A DNA stretch of 64,000 nucleotides from the NCBI GenBank assembly GCA_026399835.1, contig JAPLQE010000046.1, positions 20,954 to 84,953 of the forward strand, written 5' to 3'. Within the stretch, counting starts at the first letter, position 1. Every line of letters begins with the position of its first letter. A program made the translations under genes and the position numbers. Source of the stretch: Burkholderiales bacterium (GTDB taxonomy: Bacteria; Pseudomonadota; Gammaproteobacteria; Burkholderiales; Burkholderiaceae_E). Below, one piece after another: positions 45,280-53,441 of this stretch. Below the pieces are notes generated by a model. That model saw only the letters and a program-made list of their open reading frames with translations. It ran no database searches and was not told where the DNA came from.

Positions 45280-46353
45280 TCACGGCCGCCGCGCCTCGAG
45301 CGCCACCAGGCAGTCGGCGACGGTCTCGGCCGCCTCGCCCAGCCGCGGGCCGGGCCGCACGAGCGCCTCGTAGCGCGCCGGCTCGATCGCGCAGGCGCGT
45401 CGATCGCGCAGCGCGGGCAGCGCGGCCCAGCCGGGGCGCCCTGGCATCGCCGCGACGTTGCGTGCCGAGCCGATCACCAGCTCGGGCGCGGCCCGCACGA
45501 TGAATTCCGGATTGAGCTGCGGGAACGGTCCGAGCGAGGCCGGCACCACGTTGCGCAGCCCCAGGCGCGCGAGCGTCTCGCCGACGAAGGAGCCCTCGCT
45601 CGCCGCATGCGGCGCCTCGGACACCTCGAAGTAGGTGCGCAGCCCGCGCATCGAGCCGGGCACGCGCGCGGCGGCCACGGCGATCCGCGCATCGATCCGC
45701 GCCCACAGCGCGTCGCCGTCCTGCGGCCGCCCGAGCGCCTGCGCGACCGCGCGCAGCACGCGCCGCGTGTCCTCGAAGCCCTTGGGCTCGAGCGCGAGCA
45801 CGCGCAGGCCGAGCGACTCCAGCCGCTCGATCGCACGCGAGGACGAGGCGGCGAGCACGACGTCCGGACGCAGCGCGACGATGCGCTCGATCTGCGTGTC
45901 CTCCAGCCCGCCCAGCCGCGGCAGCGCCGCGATCGAGGCCGGCCAGTTCGAAGAGCGGTCCACCCCCACCAGGCGCTCGCAGGCGTCGAGCGCGCAGACG
46001 GTCTCGGTCAGCGAGGGCAGCAGCGAGACGATGCGCCGCGCCGGCGCGGGCAGCACGACGCTGCGGCCGCGGTCGTCGACGATCGTGATCGGCGTGGCCA
46101 CGGGCTCGGTTGTCGCGGCGCTCGCCGGGCGCGGACCGCCGGCGAGCAGCAGGCCGAGCAGCAGGCCGGGCAGCGACGCGCGCAGCGATACGAGCAGCGA
46201 AACGAGCAGCGAAACGAGCAGCGATACGAGCAGCGAAACGAGCAGCGAAACGAGCAGCGACGCGCGCGGCGATACGAGCAGGCACGCCCGCACCGCCCCC
46301 GCCCCCGCGCGAGGCGCGACGGCGACCGGGAGGCGGGCGGGCGTGCCGCTCAT
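45280..46353 (-). CDS. btuF: Cobalamin-binding periplasmic protein (BtuF family)
   Basis: The 357-residue protein has the BtuF/TroA-type fold with RIVSLLPSLTETVCAL, VGVDRSSNWP, LRPDVVLAASS and VGETLARLGLRNVV. It binds cobalamin in the periplasm and delivers it to BtuC. Its leader is odd: residues 26-61 are made of 12-bp repeats coding LLVS, so the hydrophobic core of the signal is repetitive and long. The ATG overlaps the btuB stop by 4 bp, tying it to the B12-regulated operon. Confidence 0.85.
   Translation of the reverse strand: MSGTPARLPVAVAPRAGAGAVRACLLVSPRASLLVSLLVSLLVSLLVSLLVSLLVSLRASLPGLLLGLLLAGGPRPASAATTEPVATPITIVDDRGRSVVLPAPARRIVSLLPSLTETVCALDACERLVGVDRSSNWPASIAALPRLGGLEDTQIERIVALRPDVVLAASSSRAIERLESLGLRVLALEPKGFEDTRRVLRAVAQALGRPQDGDALWARIDARIAVAAARVPGSMRGLRTYFEVSEAPHAASEGSFVGETLARLGLRNVVPASLGPFPQLNPEFIVRAAPELVIGSARNVAAMPGRPGWAALPALRDRRACAIEPARYEALVRPGPRLGEAAETVADCLVALEARRP
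46171..46278 (-). repeat. 12-bp tandem repeat, 9 copies, in the btuF signal region
   Basis: Nine 12-mers of the form CAGCGAAACGAG, with variants CAGCGATACGAG and CAGCGACGCGCG at fixed places, fill 108 bp. On the coding strand each unit gives L-V-S-L. The repeat preserves frame, so copy-number change would alter only the length of the hydrophobic leader. Confidence 0.92.
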
Positions 46354-48260
46354 TTCGCCGGCGGGTTCCAGCGCAGCGTGACGAAGGTCTCGCGTCCCGG
46401 CTGGTTGAAGCCGTAGGCGGTCTCGTACACCTTGCCGCTCAGGTTGTTCACCCGCAGGCCGACCGTCCACGCCCGGTCGTAGCGCCAGTCGGCGCGCAGG
46501 TCGAGCGTCGTGAAGCCGCCGGTCCTGAGCGTGTTCGCCGAGTCCTCGTAGCGCCCCGAGAACGCCGACACCGTGCCGCCCACCGAGTACTCGCCGAGCA
46601 GCCAGTCCGCCTGCGCGCGGAACGCGTCCTTCGAGCGGCGGATCAGCTGCTTGTCGTAGTTCGCGCCCGGCGTGGTGTTGCGCGGATCGAGGTGCTCGTA
46701 CGAGGCGCCGGCCACCAGGCTCGTCCAGCGCCCTTCCCACGAGGCCACCAGGCCGTCGATGCGGGTGCTGGGCACGTTGGTCGGCAGCGGGCCCGACGAG
46801 ATGTAGCCGCGGATCCGGTTGTCGACCCAGGCCGTGCGCACCGTCTGGTTGCCCGAGGTCCAGCGCAGGCTCAGCTCGGCATGCTTGCCCTCCTCGGGCA
46901 GCAGGTCCGGACTGCCGAAGCCTGGGAAGTAGAGCTGGTTGAAGCTCGGTGCGACGAAGCTCGTGCCGTAGGAGCCGCCGAGCCGCCAGGACGGCGTCAG
47001 CGCGAAGCCGTAGCCCAGGCTGCCGGTGGTCTGCCCGCCGAACTGCGAGTTCGAGTCGTGCCGCACGCCGGCCTGCCAGGCGCTGCGCCCGGACTCGCCG
47101 GTCAGGCCCAGGCCGAGCGCATCGATCGTGCGGTCGCCGACGCTGTACGGCTGGCCGGGTCGCGCGACCTTCTGCTCGAGCCGCTCGACCAGCGCCAGCA
47201 GCGTGCCGGCCGGCGTCGCGAACGCGTTCTCCCAGGTGAGCTGCGTCTGGTCGGTCTTCGTCGCGCCCAGCGGCGTGAAGGCGCTCGCGGTCGCTACCGT
47301 GTCGTACACGTCGCTCGAGCGTCCGAGCGTGGCGCGCGTCGTCCAGAACGACGAGAGCCGGCCGCTGGCCTGCAGCGACTGCACCGAGTTCCTGATCTTC
47401 GCGCGGGCGTCGGCGTTCGGGCCGTCGTCGTAGCGCGTGCTGCCGTCGGACTCGAGCGCCATCGCGTCGATGCGCCAGTCGGGCGACAGCTGCCAGCCCA
47501 GGCGCAGGTTGCCGGCGTTCTGGTAGAAGCTGTCGGTGTCGGGGTTGTGGACGCCGAAGCGCGCGCGCGAGTTGGTCGCCGAGAAGCCGTCGGTGCCGGT
47601 GTGCACGAGCTGCACCGCGCCGTCGAAGGCGCCGCTGCCGAAGGCCAGGCCGCCGCCGATCTGCGCGTAGCGGTTCGAGCCGATGGTGGCGAACGCGTTG
47701 GGCAGGAGGCCGGGCTGCGCGCGGCGCGTGAAGACCTGCACCACGCCGGCCACCGCATCGCTGCCGTACAGCGATGACATCGGGCCGCGGACGATCTCGA
47801 TGCGGTCGACCAGCGCGAGCGGCAGGTTGTCGAACGACGGCGTGCCGACGGTCGCCGAGCCGAGGCGCATGCCGTCGACCAGCAGCAGCGTGTGGCGGGG
47901 CTCGAGACCGCGGATCGAGATGCCCGAGATCTTGCCGAGGCCGCCGTTCGAGCTGAGCTGCAGGCCGGGCTGGCGCGCCAGCAGCTCGGACAGCGTGCGG
48001 CCGGTGGCGCGTTCGATCTCGTCGCGCTCGACGACGGTGACCTCGGCGACCGCCTCCGACACACGCGACGGCGTGCGGGTGGCGGTGACGGTGACCGCGT
48101 CGAGCGGGCCGGACGCGGTCGCGGATGCGGACGTCTGGGCGGATGTCAGGGGTGCGACGAGGGACAGGCCGACTGCAAGGGCCGAGGCAGGGACGAGACG
48201 GGTTCGCCGGGCGGGCGTGCTCAGGGCACGCCGACGGCCGCGGCTGTTCGGAACGGTCAT
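46350..48260 (-). CDS. btuB: TonB-dependent cobalamin outer-membrane receptor BtuB
   Basis: BtuB brings vitamin B12 across the outer membrane using TonB energy. The 636-residue product has a signal peptide (cleavage near LTSAQ), a TonB box region DAVTVTATRTPSRV, a plug domain with RGLEPRHTLLLVDG and EIVRGPMSSLYGSDAVAGV, and a 22-strand barrel ending FVTLRWNP with a C-terminal region rich in alternating residues. A cobalamin riboswitch lies 85 nt upstream. The stop overlaps btuF. The cluster order is btuB-btuF-btuC-btuD. Confidence 0.93.
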   Translation of the reverse strand: MTVPNSRGRRRALSTPARRTRLVPASALAVGLSLVAPLTSAQTSASATASGPLDAVTVTATRTPSRVSEAVAEVTVVERDEIERATGRTLSELLARQPGLQLSSNGGLGKISGISIRGLEPRHTLLLVDGMRLGSATVGTPSFDNLPLALVDRIEIVRGPMSSLYGSDAVAGVVQVFTRRAQPGLLPNAFATIGSNRYAQIGGGLAFGSGAFDGAVQLVHTGTDGFSATNSRARFGVHNPDTDSFYQNAGNLRLGWQLSPDWRIDAMALESDGSTRYDDGPNADARAKIRNSVQSLQASGRLSSFWTTRATLGRSSDVYDTVATASAFTPLGATKTDQTQLTWENAFATPAGTLLALVERLEQKVARPGQPYSVGDRTIDALGLGLTGESGRSAWQAGVRHDSNSQFGGQTTGSLGYGFALTPSWRLGGSYGTSFVAPSFNQLYFPGFGSPDLLPEEGKHAELSLRWTSGNQTVRTAWVDNRIRGYISSGPLPTNVPSTRIDGLVASWEGRWTSLVAGASYEHLDPRNTTPGANYDKQLIRRSKDAFRAQADWLLGEYSVGGTVSAFSGRYEDSANTLRTGGFTTLDLRADWRYDRAWTVGLRVNNLSGKVYETAYGFNQPGRETFVTLRWNPPAK

Positions 48261-48344
48261 GAAGGAAGGCTCTCCGGAACTCGCGCGCGCCAGCTTCCCC
48301 GCTGACCCGCGCAATACGGCTCGCGACTCGCGTCGCGCACCACC

Positions 48345-48556
48345 CGTTGGCCGGTATCCGGGCTGGCGGAACGACCCGTGCGGCCTTCCCGGAGGCGAGC
48401 CTCCAGTGGCAGTTTGCACGAGCTGGAGTGCAGGTTCGCACTCCGTCCGCTTACCGTTGCGGGGGCAGCGCAGGTTGGGCATGCCGCGTCGCGGCGACAC
48501 CTTCCTGCTTCCCGTTTACCCCGGACGCCGACGAGGCGGCGCCCAGGCACCAACCG
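48345..48556 (-). promoter_or_regulatory. Cobalamin (AdoCbl) riboswitch controlling btuB
   Basis: On the minus strand the leader shows the cobalamin aptamer elements in order: GGTGCC, GGGAAGCAGGAAGGTG, the conserved core GCCCCCGCAACGGTAAG, the AGTGCGAACCTGCACT hairpin, GCCACTGG, CCGGGAAGG and the B12-box-like GCCAGCCCGGATACCGGCC (48349-48367). All match the Rfam-type cobalamin riboswitch as I know it. With adenosylcobalamin bound, it should lower btuB expression. Confidence 0.95.
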
Positions 48557-48581
48557 GCGCAGGGTACCACCGGCACCGGGT

Positions 48582-49472
48582 TCAGTGCCGGGCCGCCGGC
48601 CTGATCAGCGCCAGCGACAGCGCCGCCACGCAGCACGCGATCGCGAGCCACTGCAGCGCGCCCAGCGGCTCGCCGTGCACGATCGCGCCCGAGATCATCG
48701 CGACCACCGGCACCATGATCGAGGACAGTCCCGCGACGTTCGCTGGCACCAGCCCGACGATCGCGAACCAGGCGACGTTGCCGATGCTCATCGGGATCAG
48801 CGCGATCCAGGCGAACACCGCGATCGAGGTCCACGACGGCACGAACCACTGGTGATCGCCCAGCACGAGCGCACCCGCGGTGATCGGCACCGCGATGACG
48901 AGCAGCTGCCATCCGGTGAGCACGGTGGCCGGCACCTCGACGTCGCTGCGCTGCAGGATCAGCGTGCCGATCGCCCAGCCGATGCCGGACAGCAGGCCCG
49001 CGGCCAGTCCGAGCGGCGCGTTCGAGTAGGCCGCGAAGCTCGGCACCATCAGCAGCGCGACCGCCGTGCCGCCGAGCGCGACCGCCAGCAGCAGGCGGCC
49101 GGTGAGCCGCTGGCCGAGCACCGCCCAGGAGAACAGCGCCGACCACAGCGGCATCGTGAAGCCGAGCACCGCCGCCTGTCCGGAGGGCACGAGGATCGCC
49201 GAGTAGGTGCTCGCGATGTTCCAGATGAACAGGTAGAAGAAGGTCGCCACGCCGATCGTGCGCCAGTGACGCCTCGGGATCGCGAGCGGCTGGCCGCGCG
49301 CCCGCGCGATCGACAGCAGCGCGACCCCGGCGATGGTCAGCGTGATCGCGCGGAAGGTCCAGACCGAGACCTCGCGCACGGCGACCGCGAACAGCGGCCA
49401 GTTGGTGCCCCACACCAGCGTGAGCAGCACGAGCAGGGCCAGGGCGCGGGGCGGAATCGAGCGTGCGGGCAT
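48582..49472 (-). CDS. EamA (DMT) family transporter
   Basis: The 296-residue protein has ten hydrophobic helices in two repeats of five, with the EamA start LLVLLTLVWGTNWPLF. The ATG at 49472 is chosen because the longer frame upstream is Arg/Ala-rich and not membrane-like. These transporters move small metabolites such as amino acids. It ends 25 bp before the cobalamin riboswitch on the same strand, but the riboswitch belongs to the next gene. Confidence 0.85.
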   Translation of the reverse strand: MPARSIPPRALALLVLLTLVWGTNWPLFAVAVREVSVWTFRAITLTIAGVALLSIARARGQPLAIPRRHWRTIGVATFFYLFIWNIASTYSAILVPSGQAAVLGFTMPLWSALFSWAVLGQRLTGRLLLAVALGGTAVALLMVPSFAAYSNAPLGLAAGLLSGIGWAIGTLILQRSDVEVPATVLTGWQLLVIAVPITAGALVLGDHQWFVPSWTSIAVFAWIALIPMSIGNVAWFAIVGLVPANVAGLSSIMVPVVAMISGAIVHGEPLGALQWLAIACCVAALSLALIRPAARH

Positions 49473-49606
49473 GGGCGCGCAGGCTCGCACGCGCGCACCG
49501 GTGCGGCAAGCGCGGGAGGCCATTCGCGACATCGCGCGACCGCGGCCGGCGGCTTCGCCCGCACGCCGCGCGCTACCATCGTGCACCGTCCCGCAGGAGC
49601 CCGTGC

Positions 49607-50806
49607 ATGCTTTCGCCGCTCGCCGGCATCCGCGTCCTCGACCTCACGAACGTCCTCGCCGGACCCTTCTGCTGCCACCAGCTCGCGCACCTCGGCGCCG
49701 AGGTGCTGAAGGTGGAGACGCCCGCGGGCGGCGACCTCGCGCGTCAGCTCGGGGCCGATGCCGAGCTGAACGGGCGCGGCATGGGCGTGTCCTTCCTCGC
49801 GCAGAACGCGGGCAAGCGCTCGATCACCGTCGATCTCAAGCACCCGCGTGGCCGCGAGGTGTTCCATCGGCTGGTGGCTGGCGCACAGGTGCTCGTCGAG
49901 AACTTCCGCCCCGGGGTGATGGACCGGCTCGGCCTGGGTCACGAGGCGCTGCGCGCGCACAATCCGACGCTCGTCTACTGCGCGATCTCCGGCTTCGGTC
50001 AGGACGGTCCGCTGCGCGACGCGCCGGCCTACGACCAGATCGTGCAGGGCATGTCCGGGATGATGAGCATCACCGGCGCGCCCGACACCGCGCCGTACCG
50101 CGTCGGCTATCCGGTCGCCGACACCCTGGGCGGCCTCACCGCCGCGATGGCGGTGTGCGCCGCGCTCGCCGAGCGCGACCGCGTCGGCGGGCGCTTCATC
50201 GACGTGTCGATGCTCGAGTCGGCGGTGGCGACGATGGGCTGGGCGGTGTCGAACTGGCTGGTCGCCGGGCGCGCGCCGCAGGCGATGGGCAACGACAACG
50301 TGACGGCGAGCCCCTCGGGAACCTTCCGCACCGCCGACGGCCTGCTCAACGTCGCGGCCAACAGGCAGGCGCAGTTCGAGGCGCTGTGCACGGTGATCGG
50401 ACGGCCTGGCCTGGCGGGCGATGCGCGCTTCGCCGAGCGCCAGGCCCGGCTCGATCACCGGCGCGAGCTCACCGTCGAGATCGAGGCCGCGCTCGCCGGC
50501 GGCAGCACCGAGCACTGGTGGCATGCGCTGGCCGCCGCCGGCGTGCCCGCGGGCCCGGTCTGGACGGTGCCGCAGGCGCTCGCCCATCCGCAGCTCGCCG
50601 ATCGCGACCTGACCACGCGCTTCGAGGACGTGCCCGGCGTGGGGCGCGAGGTGCGCATCGTGCGCACCGGTTTCGAGATCGACGGCGAGCGCCCGGCGGT
50701 TGGCACGCCGCCGCCGCGGCTCGGCGAGCACACCGAGGCGATCCTCGCCGAACTCGGCTATTCGGCGGCGGACATCGCCGCGCTCAGGACGGAGCGGGCG
50801 GTATGA
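49607..50806 (+). CDS. CaiB/BaiF-family (class III) CoA-transferase
   Basis: This enzyme moves CoA between acyl groups through an anhydride on a catalytic Asp. The 399-residue product has the family start GIRVLDLTNVLAGPFCCHQLA, GRGMGVSFLAQNAGKRSITVDL (in part), NFRPGVMDRLG and the catalytic-Asp region AYDQIVQGMSG. The substrate is unknown. It is followed by a convergent toxin-antitoxin remnant. Confidence 0.88.
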   Translation: MLSPLAGIRVLDLTNVLAGPFCCHQLAHLGAEVLKVETPAGGDLARQLGADAELNGRGMGVSFLAQNAGKRSITVDLKHPRGREVFHRLVAGAQVLVENFRPGVMDRLGLGHEALRAHNPTLVYCAISGFGQDGPLRDAPAYDQIVQGMSGMMSITGAPDTAPYRVGYPVADTLGGLTAAMAVCAALAERDRVGGRFIDVSMLESAVATMGWAVSNWLVAGRAPQAMGNDNVTASPSGTFRTADGLLNVAANRQAQFEALCTVIGRPGLAGDARFAERQARLDHRRELTVEIEAALAGGSTEHWWHALAAAGVPAGPVWTVPQALAHPQLADRDLTTRFEDVPGVGREVRIVRTGFEIDGERPAVGTPPPRLGEHTEAILAELGYSAADIAALRTERAV

Positions 50807-50870
50807 CTGCGGACGGCGCGGACCCGACGGCGAGCCGGGTGGCGCGCCATGAGGCGGACCGGGCGGCGGC

Positions 50871-51059
50871 TCAGGCGGGCACTGCGCGCGCACCGACGCA
50901 GCGCGCCGCGGTGCGGTCGAAGGTCCACAGCGGCGCCCGGCCGGCCGCGAACGCCAGCTCGGTCGTGGACAGCAGCTTCGCGAGCAGTTCGATGAATGCG
51001 GGCTTGTCGAAGCCGAAGCGAGACCGAAGGACCCACTCGAGCGTGTCGAGCGCAGCCAT
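50871..51059 (-). pseudogene. Truncated PIN-domain toxin remnant
   Basis: The 62-residue frame starts at ATG 51059, sharing one base with the antitoxin stop. It reads LEWVLRSRFGFDKPAFIELLAKLLS and then TFDRTAARCVGARAV. These are the middle and C-terminal phrases of PIN toxins of this type, whose usual length is about 130-140 residues. The N-terminal DTN strand with its Asp is gone, and a further stretch before TFDR is missing, so no catalytic site remains. Confidence 0.7.
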
Positions 51060-51280
51060 CAGCGCCAGGGGTCCATGTCCGCGATCGGGACGCGCCGTTG
51101 GCCGGGCCGCCGCAGCGACCCCGCGAGCTGCCTGAGCGAGCGGTTCTTGACGCGGACCACGACCGTGCCGTCCGGCGTCACATGCCAGACGAGGCGCGAG
51201 CCGGGGGTCGCGCCGACCGCATCGCGGATGGCCTGGGGGACGGTGGTCTGCCCCTTCGAGGTGATCGTCGATTCCCGCAT
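51059..51280 (-). CDS. AbrB/MazE-type antitoxin
   Basis: This 73-residue protein begins MRESTITSKGQTTVPQAIR, the canonical AbrB/SpoVT swapped-hairpin DNA-binding sequence of PIN-toxin antitoxins. A perfect AAGGAGG ribosome site lies just upstream. The C-terminal part is short and rich in Arg and Pro. Its toxin partner downstream is truncated, so the antitoxin is an orphan here. Confidence 0.85.
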   Translation of the reverse strand: MRESTITSKGQTTVPQAIRDAVGATPGSRLVWHVTPDGTVVVRVKNRSLRQLAGSLRRPGQRRVPIADMDPWR

Positions 51281-51289
51281 TGCGCCTCC

Positions 51290-51310
51290 TTACATCTACA
51301 TCGATTGTAA
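51290..51310 (-). promoter_or_regulatory. Possible operator of the AbrB antitoxin gene
   Basis: TTACA (51290-51294) and TGTAA (51306-51310) form an inverted repeat around CATCGAT-like A+T-rich sequence directly before the ribosome site. The stretch stands out in A+T content. Its role as operator or promoter is inferred from position only. Confidence 0.35.
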
Positions 51311-51363
51311 TGAGCTGCCGCCGTTCCCGGCAATCCGGGCCGGCCCGCGCGCGGGTCCGCCCG

Positions 51364-51864
51364 TCAGTCCTCCCGAGGTCGCGGATACCCCGCCTCGACC
51401 CAGCGTCCCGCCGCCGCCGCGGTGAGCCGGTAGCCGGCCGACACGCGCTGGCTCGCGAGCACCTCGCCGGACGCATCGCGCGCGGCCAGCGTGGCGTACG
51501 GGTCGTCCTCGTCGGGGACGATGTCGAGCGTGACGGTGACGCGGCCCTCGGGCGTGTCGACCTCGGTCTCGCGGTGCAGCTGGGCGGCGAGGCTCTGCTC
51601 GTGGCGGCGCAGCACTTCGGAGGCGGTCTTGACCAGCGTGTTGAAGGCGCTCTTGTCGAGCGGCTTGGGGTTGCGCTTGTCGCGGCCCATGGTCCAGGGC
51701 CCGACCAGCGCCGGCTCGGACTTGCCGTCCTTGATCATCTCGACGGCCCAGCCGTCGTCGTCCTCGTTCTTGACGACGCGGGCGGTCCAGCCGTCCTCGC
51801 GCCAGAGGCGAGGCTCGCGGACGGCGGCGTCGGAATCGTCGGTGGGGGCGGCGGAGTCGGTCAT
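51364..51864 (-). CDS. Conserved hypothetical acidic protein
   Basis: This 166-residue protein is not recognised. It starts with a Ser/Asp-rich tail, then a basic-acidic core with WTARVVKNEDDDGWAVEMIKDG (in part), GPWTMGRDKRNPKPLD and DEDDPYATLAA. There is no signal or membrane helix, so it is probably cytoplasmic. Several Trp and the even mix of charge suggest a folded domain. It is on the same strand as the TOPRIM gene, 105 bp downstream of it. Confidence 0.55.
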   Translation of the reverse strand: MTDSAAPTDDSDAAVREPRLWREDGWTARVVKNEDDDGWAVEMIKDGKSEPALVGPWTMGRDKRNPKPLDKSAFNTLVKTASEVLRRHEQSLAAQLHRETEVDTPEGRVTVTLDIVPDEDDPYATLAARDASGEVLASQRVSAGYRLTAAAAGRWVEAGYPRPRED

Positions 51865-51969
51865 GGCGGGGGCGGTGCGGAGCGCGGGCGCAGCGGCCCG
51901 CGCCTCGGGGAAGTGGCGGCGTGGGGCAGAGGATACGCCGGCCGCACGCCCGGCCTGCCGACGCTCGGC

Positions 51970-52674
51970 CTAGGCCGCCGGGGCCGTGCGCGGACCGGCA
52001 GCGGCGCTCGCCCCCGCGCGCGCGGACAGCCCGAACGCGCAGGCCGCCAGCCGCGCATCCGCGGCTCCGAGGACCGTGGTGAGCCGCGTGGCCGGGTCGA
52101 TGCAGGTCGCGCGCAGCGCCTCCGCGCCGATGCTGCCCAGCCCGCGGTAGCGGACTGCGACGCATTCGCCGCTGCGGGCCCGCGCCTGCTCGCAGAGCGC
52201 GCGGAAATGGGCGTCGCCGAAGGCCCGCATCGGCGCGGCGCCGGGCACGCCGCGCACCTCGCCGACCGGCGCGTGCACGCGCTCGATGCGCCCCGCGTCG
52301 AGCAGCGCCGGCAGCCAGCGGGCCAGGTGCATCAGCAGCAGCGCGCCGATGTGGATGCCGTCGGCGTCGGGGTCGTGCAGCAGCAGCACGCGCTCGTAGC
52401 GCAGGCCCCCGAGCGCGCAGGCCTCGCCCCAGCCGGTGCCGAGCGCGGCCGACAGCGCGCCGAGGAAGGGGTCGGCCGCGACGCGCGCGGCGGTGGCGCG
52501 CGCGCCGTTCAGGGGCTTGCCCTGCAGCGGCAGCACCGCCTGACGGCGTGCATCGCGCACCGCGAGCACGGATGCGGCGGCCGAGCGGCCCTCGACGACG
52601 AAGAGCTCGGCGCCGGACTCGGGCCCGTGGCGGGCGCAATCGGCGAGCATAGGCGGGGCGGACCAGTCGTGCAT
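51970..52674 (-). CDS. Stand-alone GyrB/ParE-type TOPRIM protein
   Basis: The 234-residue product carries only the TOPRIM part of type II topoisomerase B subunits. The metal residues are Glu28 (VVEGRSAA, where GyrB has EGDSA) and Asp101/103/105 (HDPDADG), and the gyrase-like QAVLPLQGKPLN lies between them. The tail RGLGSIGAEALRATCIDPATRL matches the end of the GyrB/ParE TOPRIM region. The GHKL ATPase and transducer domains are absent. It may be a real small protein family, an accessory DNA-binding factor, or a remnant. The ATG at 52674 was chosen because upstream sequence is Pro/Gly-rich. Confidence 0.65.
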   Translation of the reverse strand: MHDWSAPPMLADCARHGPESGAELFVVEGRSAAASVLAVRDARRQAVLPLQGKPLNGARATAARVAADPFLGALSAALGTGWGEACALGGLRYERVLLLHDPDADGIHIGALLLMHLARWLPALLDAGRIERVHAPVGEVRGVPGAAPMRAFGDAHFRALCEQARARSGECVAVRYRGLGSIGAEALRATCIDPATRLTTVLGAADARLAACAFGLSARAGASAAAGPRTAPAA

Positions 52675-52823
52675 GGGATCACCGGGAGGAACGGGGCGGG
52701 CGGATACCCGCGGAAGGCCATCCTCGCCGCCCGGTGGCTCACCCGGCGAGCCCCCTTGCGGCCGAGGTTTGCCCCGCCGCACGCCGAGGGGGAGAATGCC
52801 GCCCGACCGTCCCCCCCGCCCCC

Positions 52824-53351
52824 ATGACCGATCCCTCGACCCCCACGATCCGCGCCATCCGCGTGCGTCCCGTCCTCGCCCCGATGCGCCGCCCGCTGCG
52901 CACCGGCAGCGGCGCGGTCAAGCTCCGGCTCGGCCGCCCCGATCCGCGCGACGACTTCGCCGGCAACGCGCGCATCGCCCGCGAGCTGCGCACGCCGCTG
53001 CAGATCGGCGAGAACTTCATGGGTCCGGAGCAGATGGCGCAGGCGCTGGCCGCCGGCGCCGCCGACTGCGTGATGCCCGACGCCGAGCGCATCGGCGGCG
53101 TCACCGGCTGGATGCGCGCGGCCGCGCTCGCGCAGGCCGCGGGCCTGGAGATGTCCTCGCACCTGTTCCCCGAGGTCAGCGCGCACCTGCTGGCGGTGAC
53201 GCCGACCGCGCACTGGCTGGAGTTCGTCGATTGGGCCGCGCCGGTGCTGGCCCGGCCGATCGCACCGCGCGACGGCTTCGTCGCCGCCCCCGACGTTCCC
53301 GGCACCGGCATCGACTGGGACGAGGACGCGGTGCGCCGCTACGCCGCCTGA
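52824..53351 (+). pseudogene. Enolase-superfamily (mandelate racemase/muconate lactonising) gene with internal deletions
   Basis: The 175-residue frame begins like a normal family member (RVRPVLAPMRRPLRTGSGAV) but passes straight to KLRLGRPDP, the strand that normally follows a lid domain and about 100 more residues. It then jumps again to RDDFAGNARIARELRTPLQIGENFMGP and runs to a normal C-terminus (AVTPTAHWLEFVDWA). About 370 residues are usual. The missing parts include the lid and the first metal ligands, so it should be inactive. The frame is kept throughout. Confidence 0.75.
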
Positions 53352-53441
53352 CGACAGACGCCGATGCCGATGCCGACCCGCCCCCCGCCTTCGCTCCCGA
53401 GCTCGACCCCGTCCGCCGCCGCCCCGACCGACACGCACGCC

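Noticed and set aside
50803..51135. Plus-strand continuation after the CoA-transferase
   Set aside because: No family similarity; it overlaps the minus-strand toxin-antitoxin remnant and has shadow-like composition.
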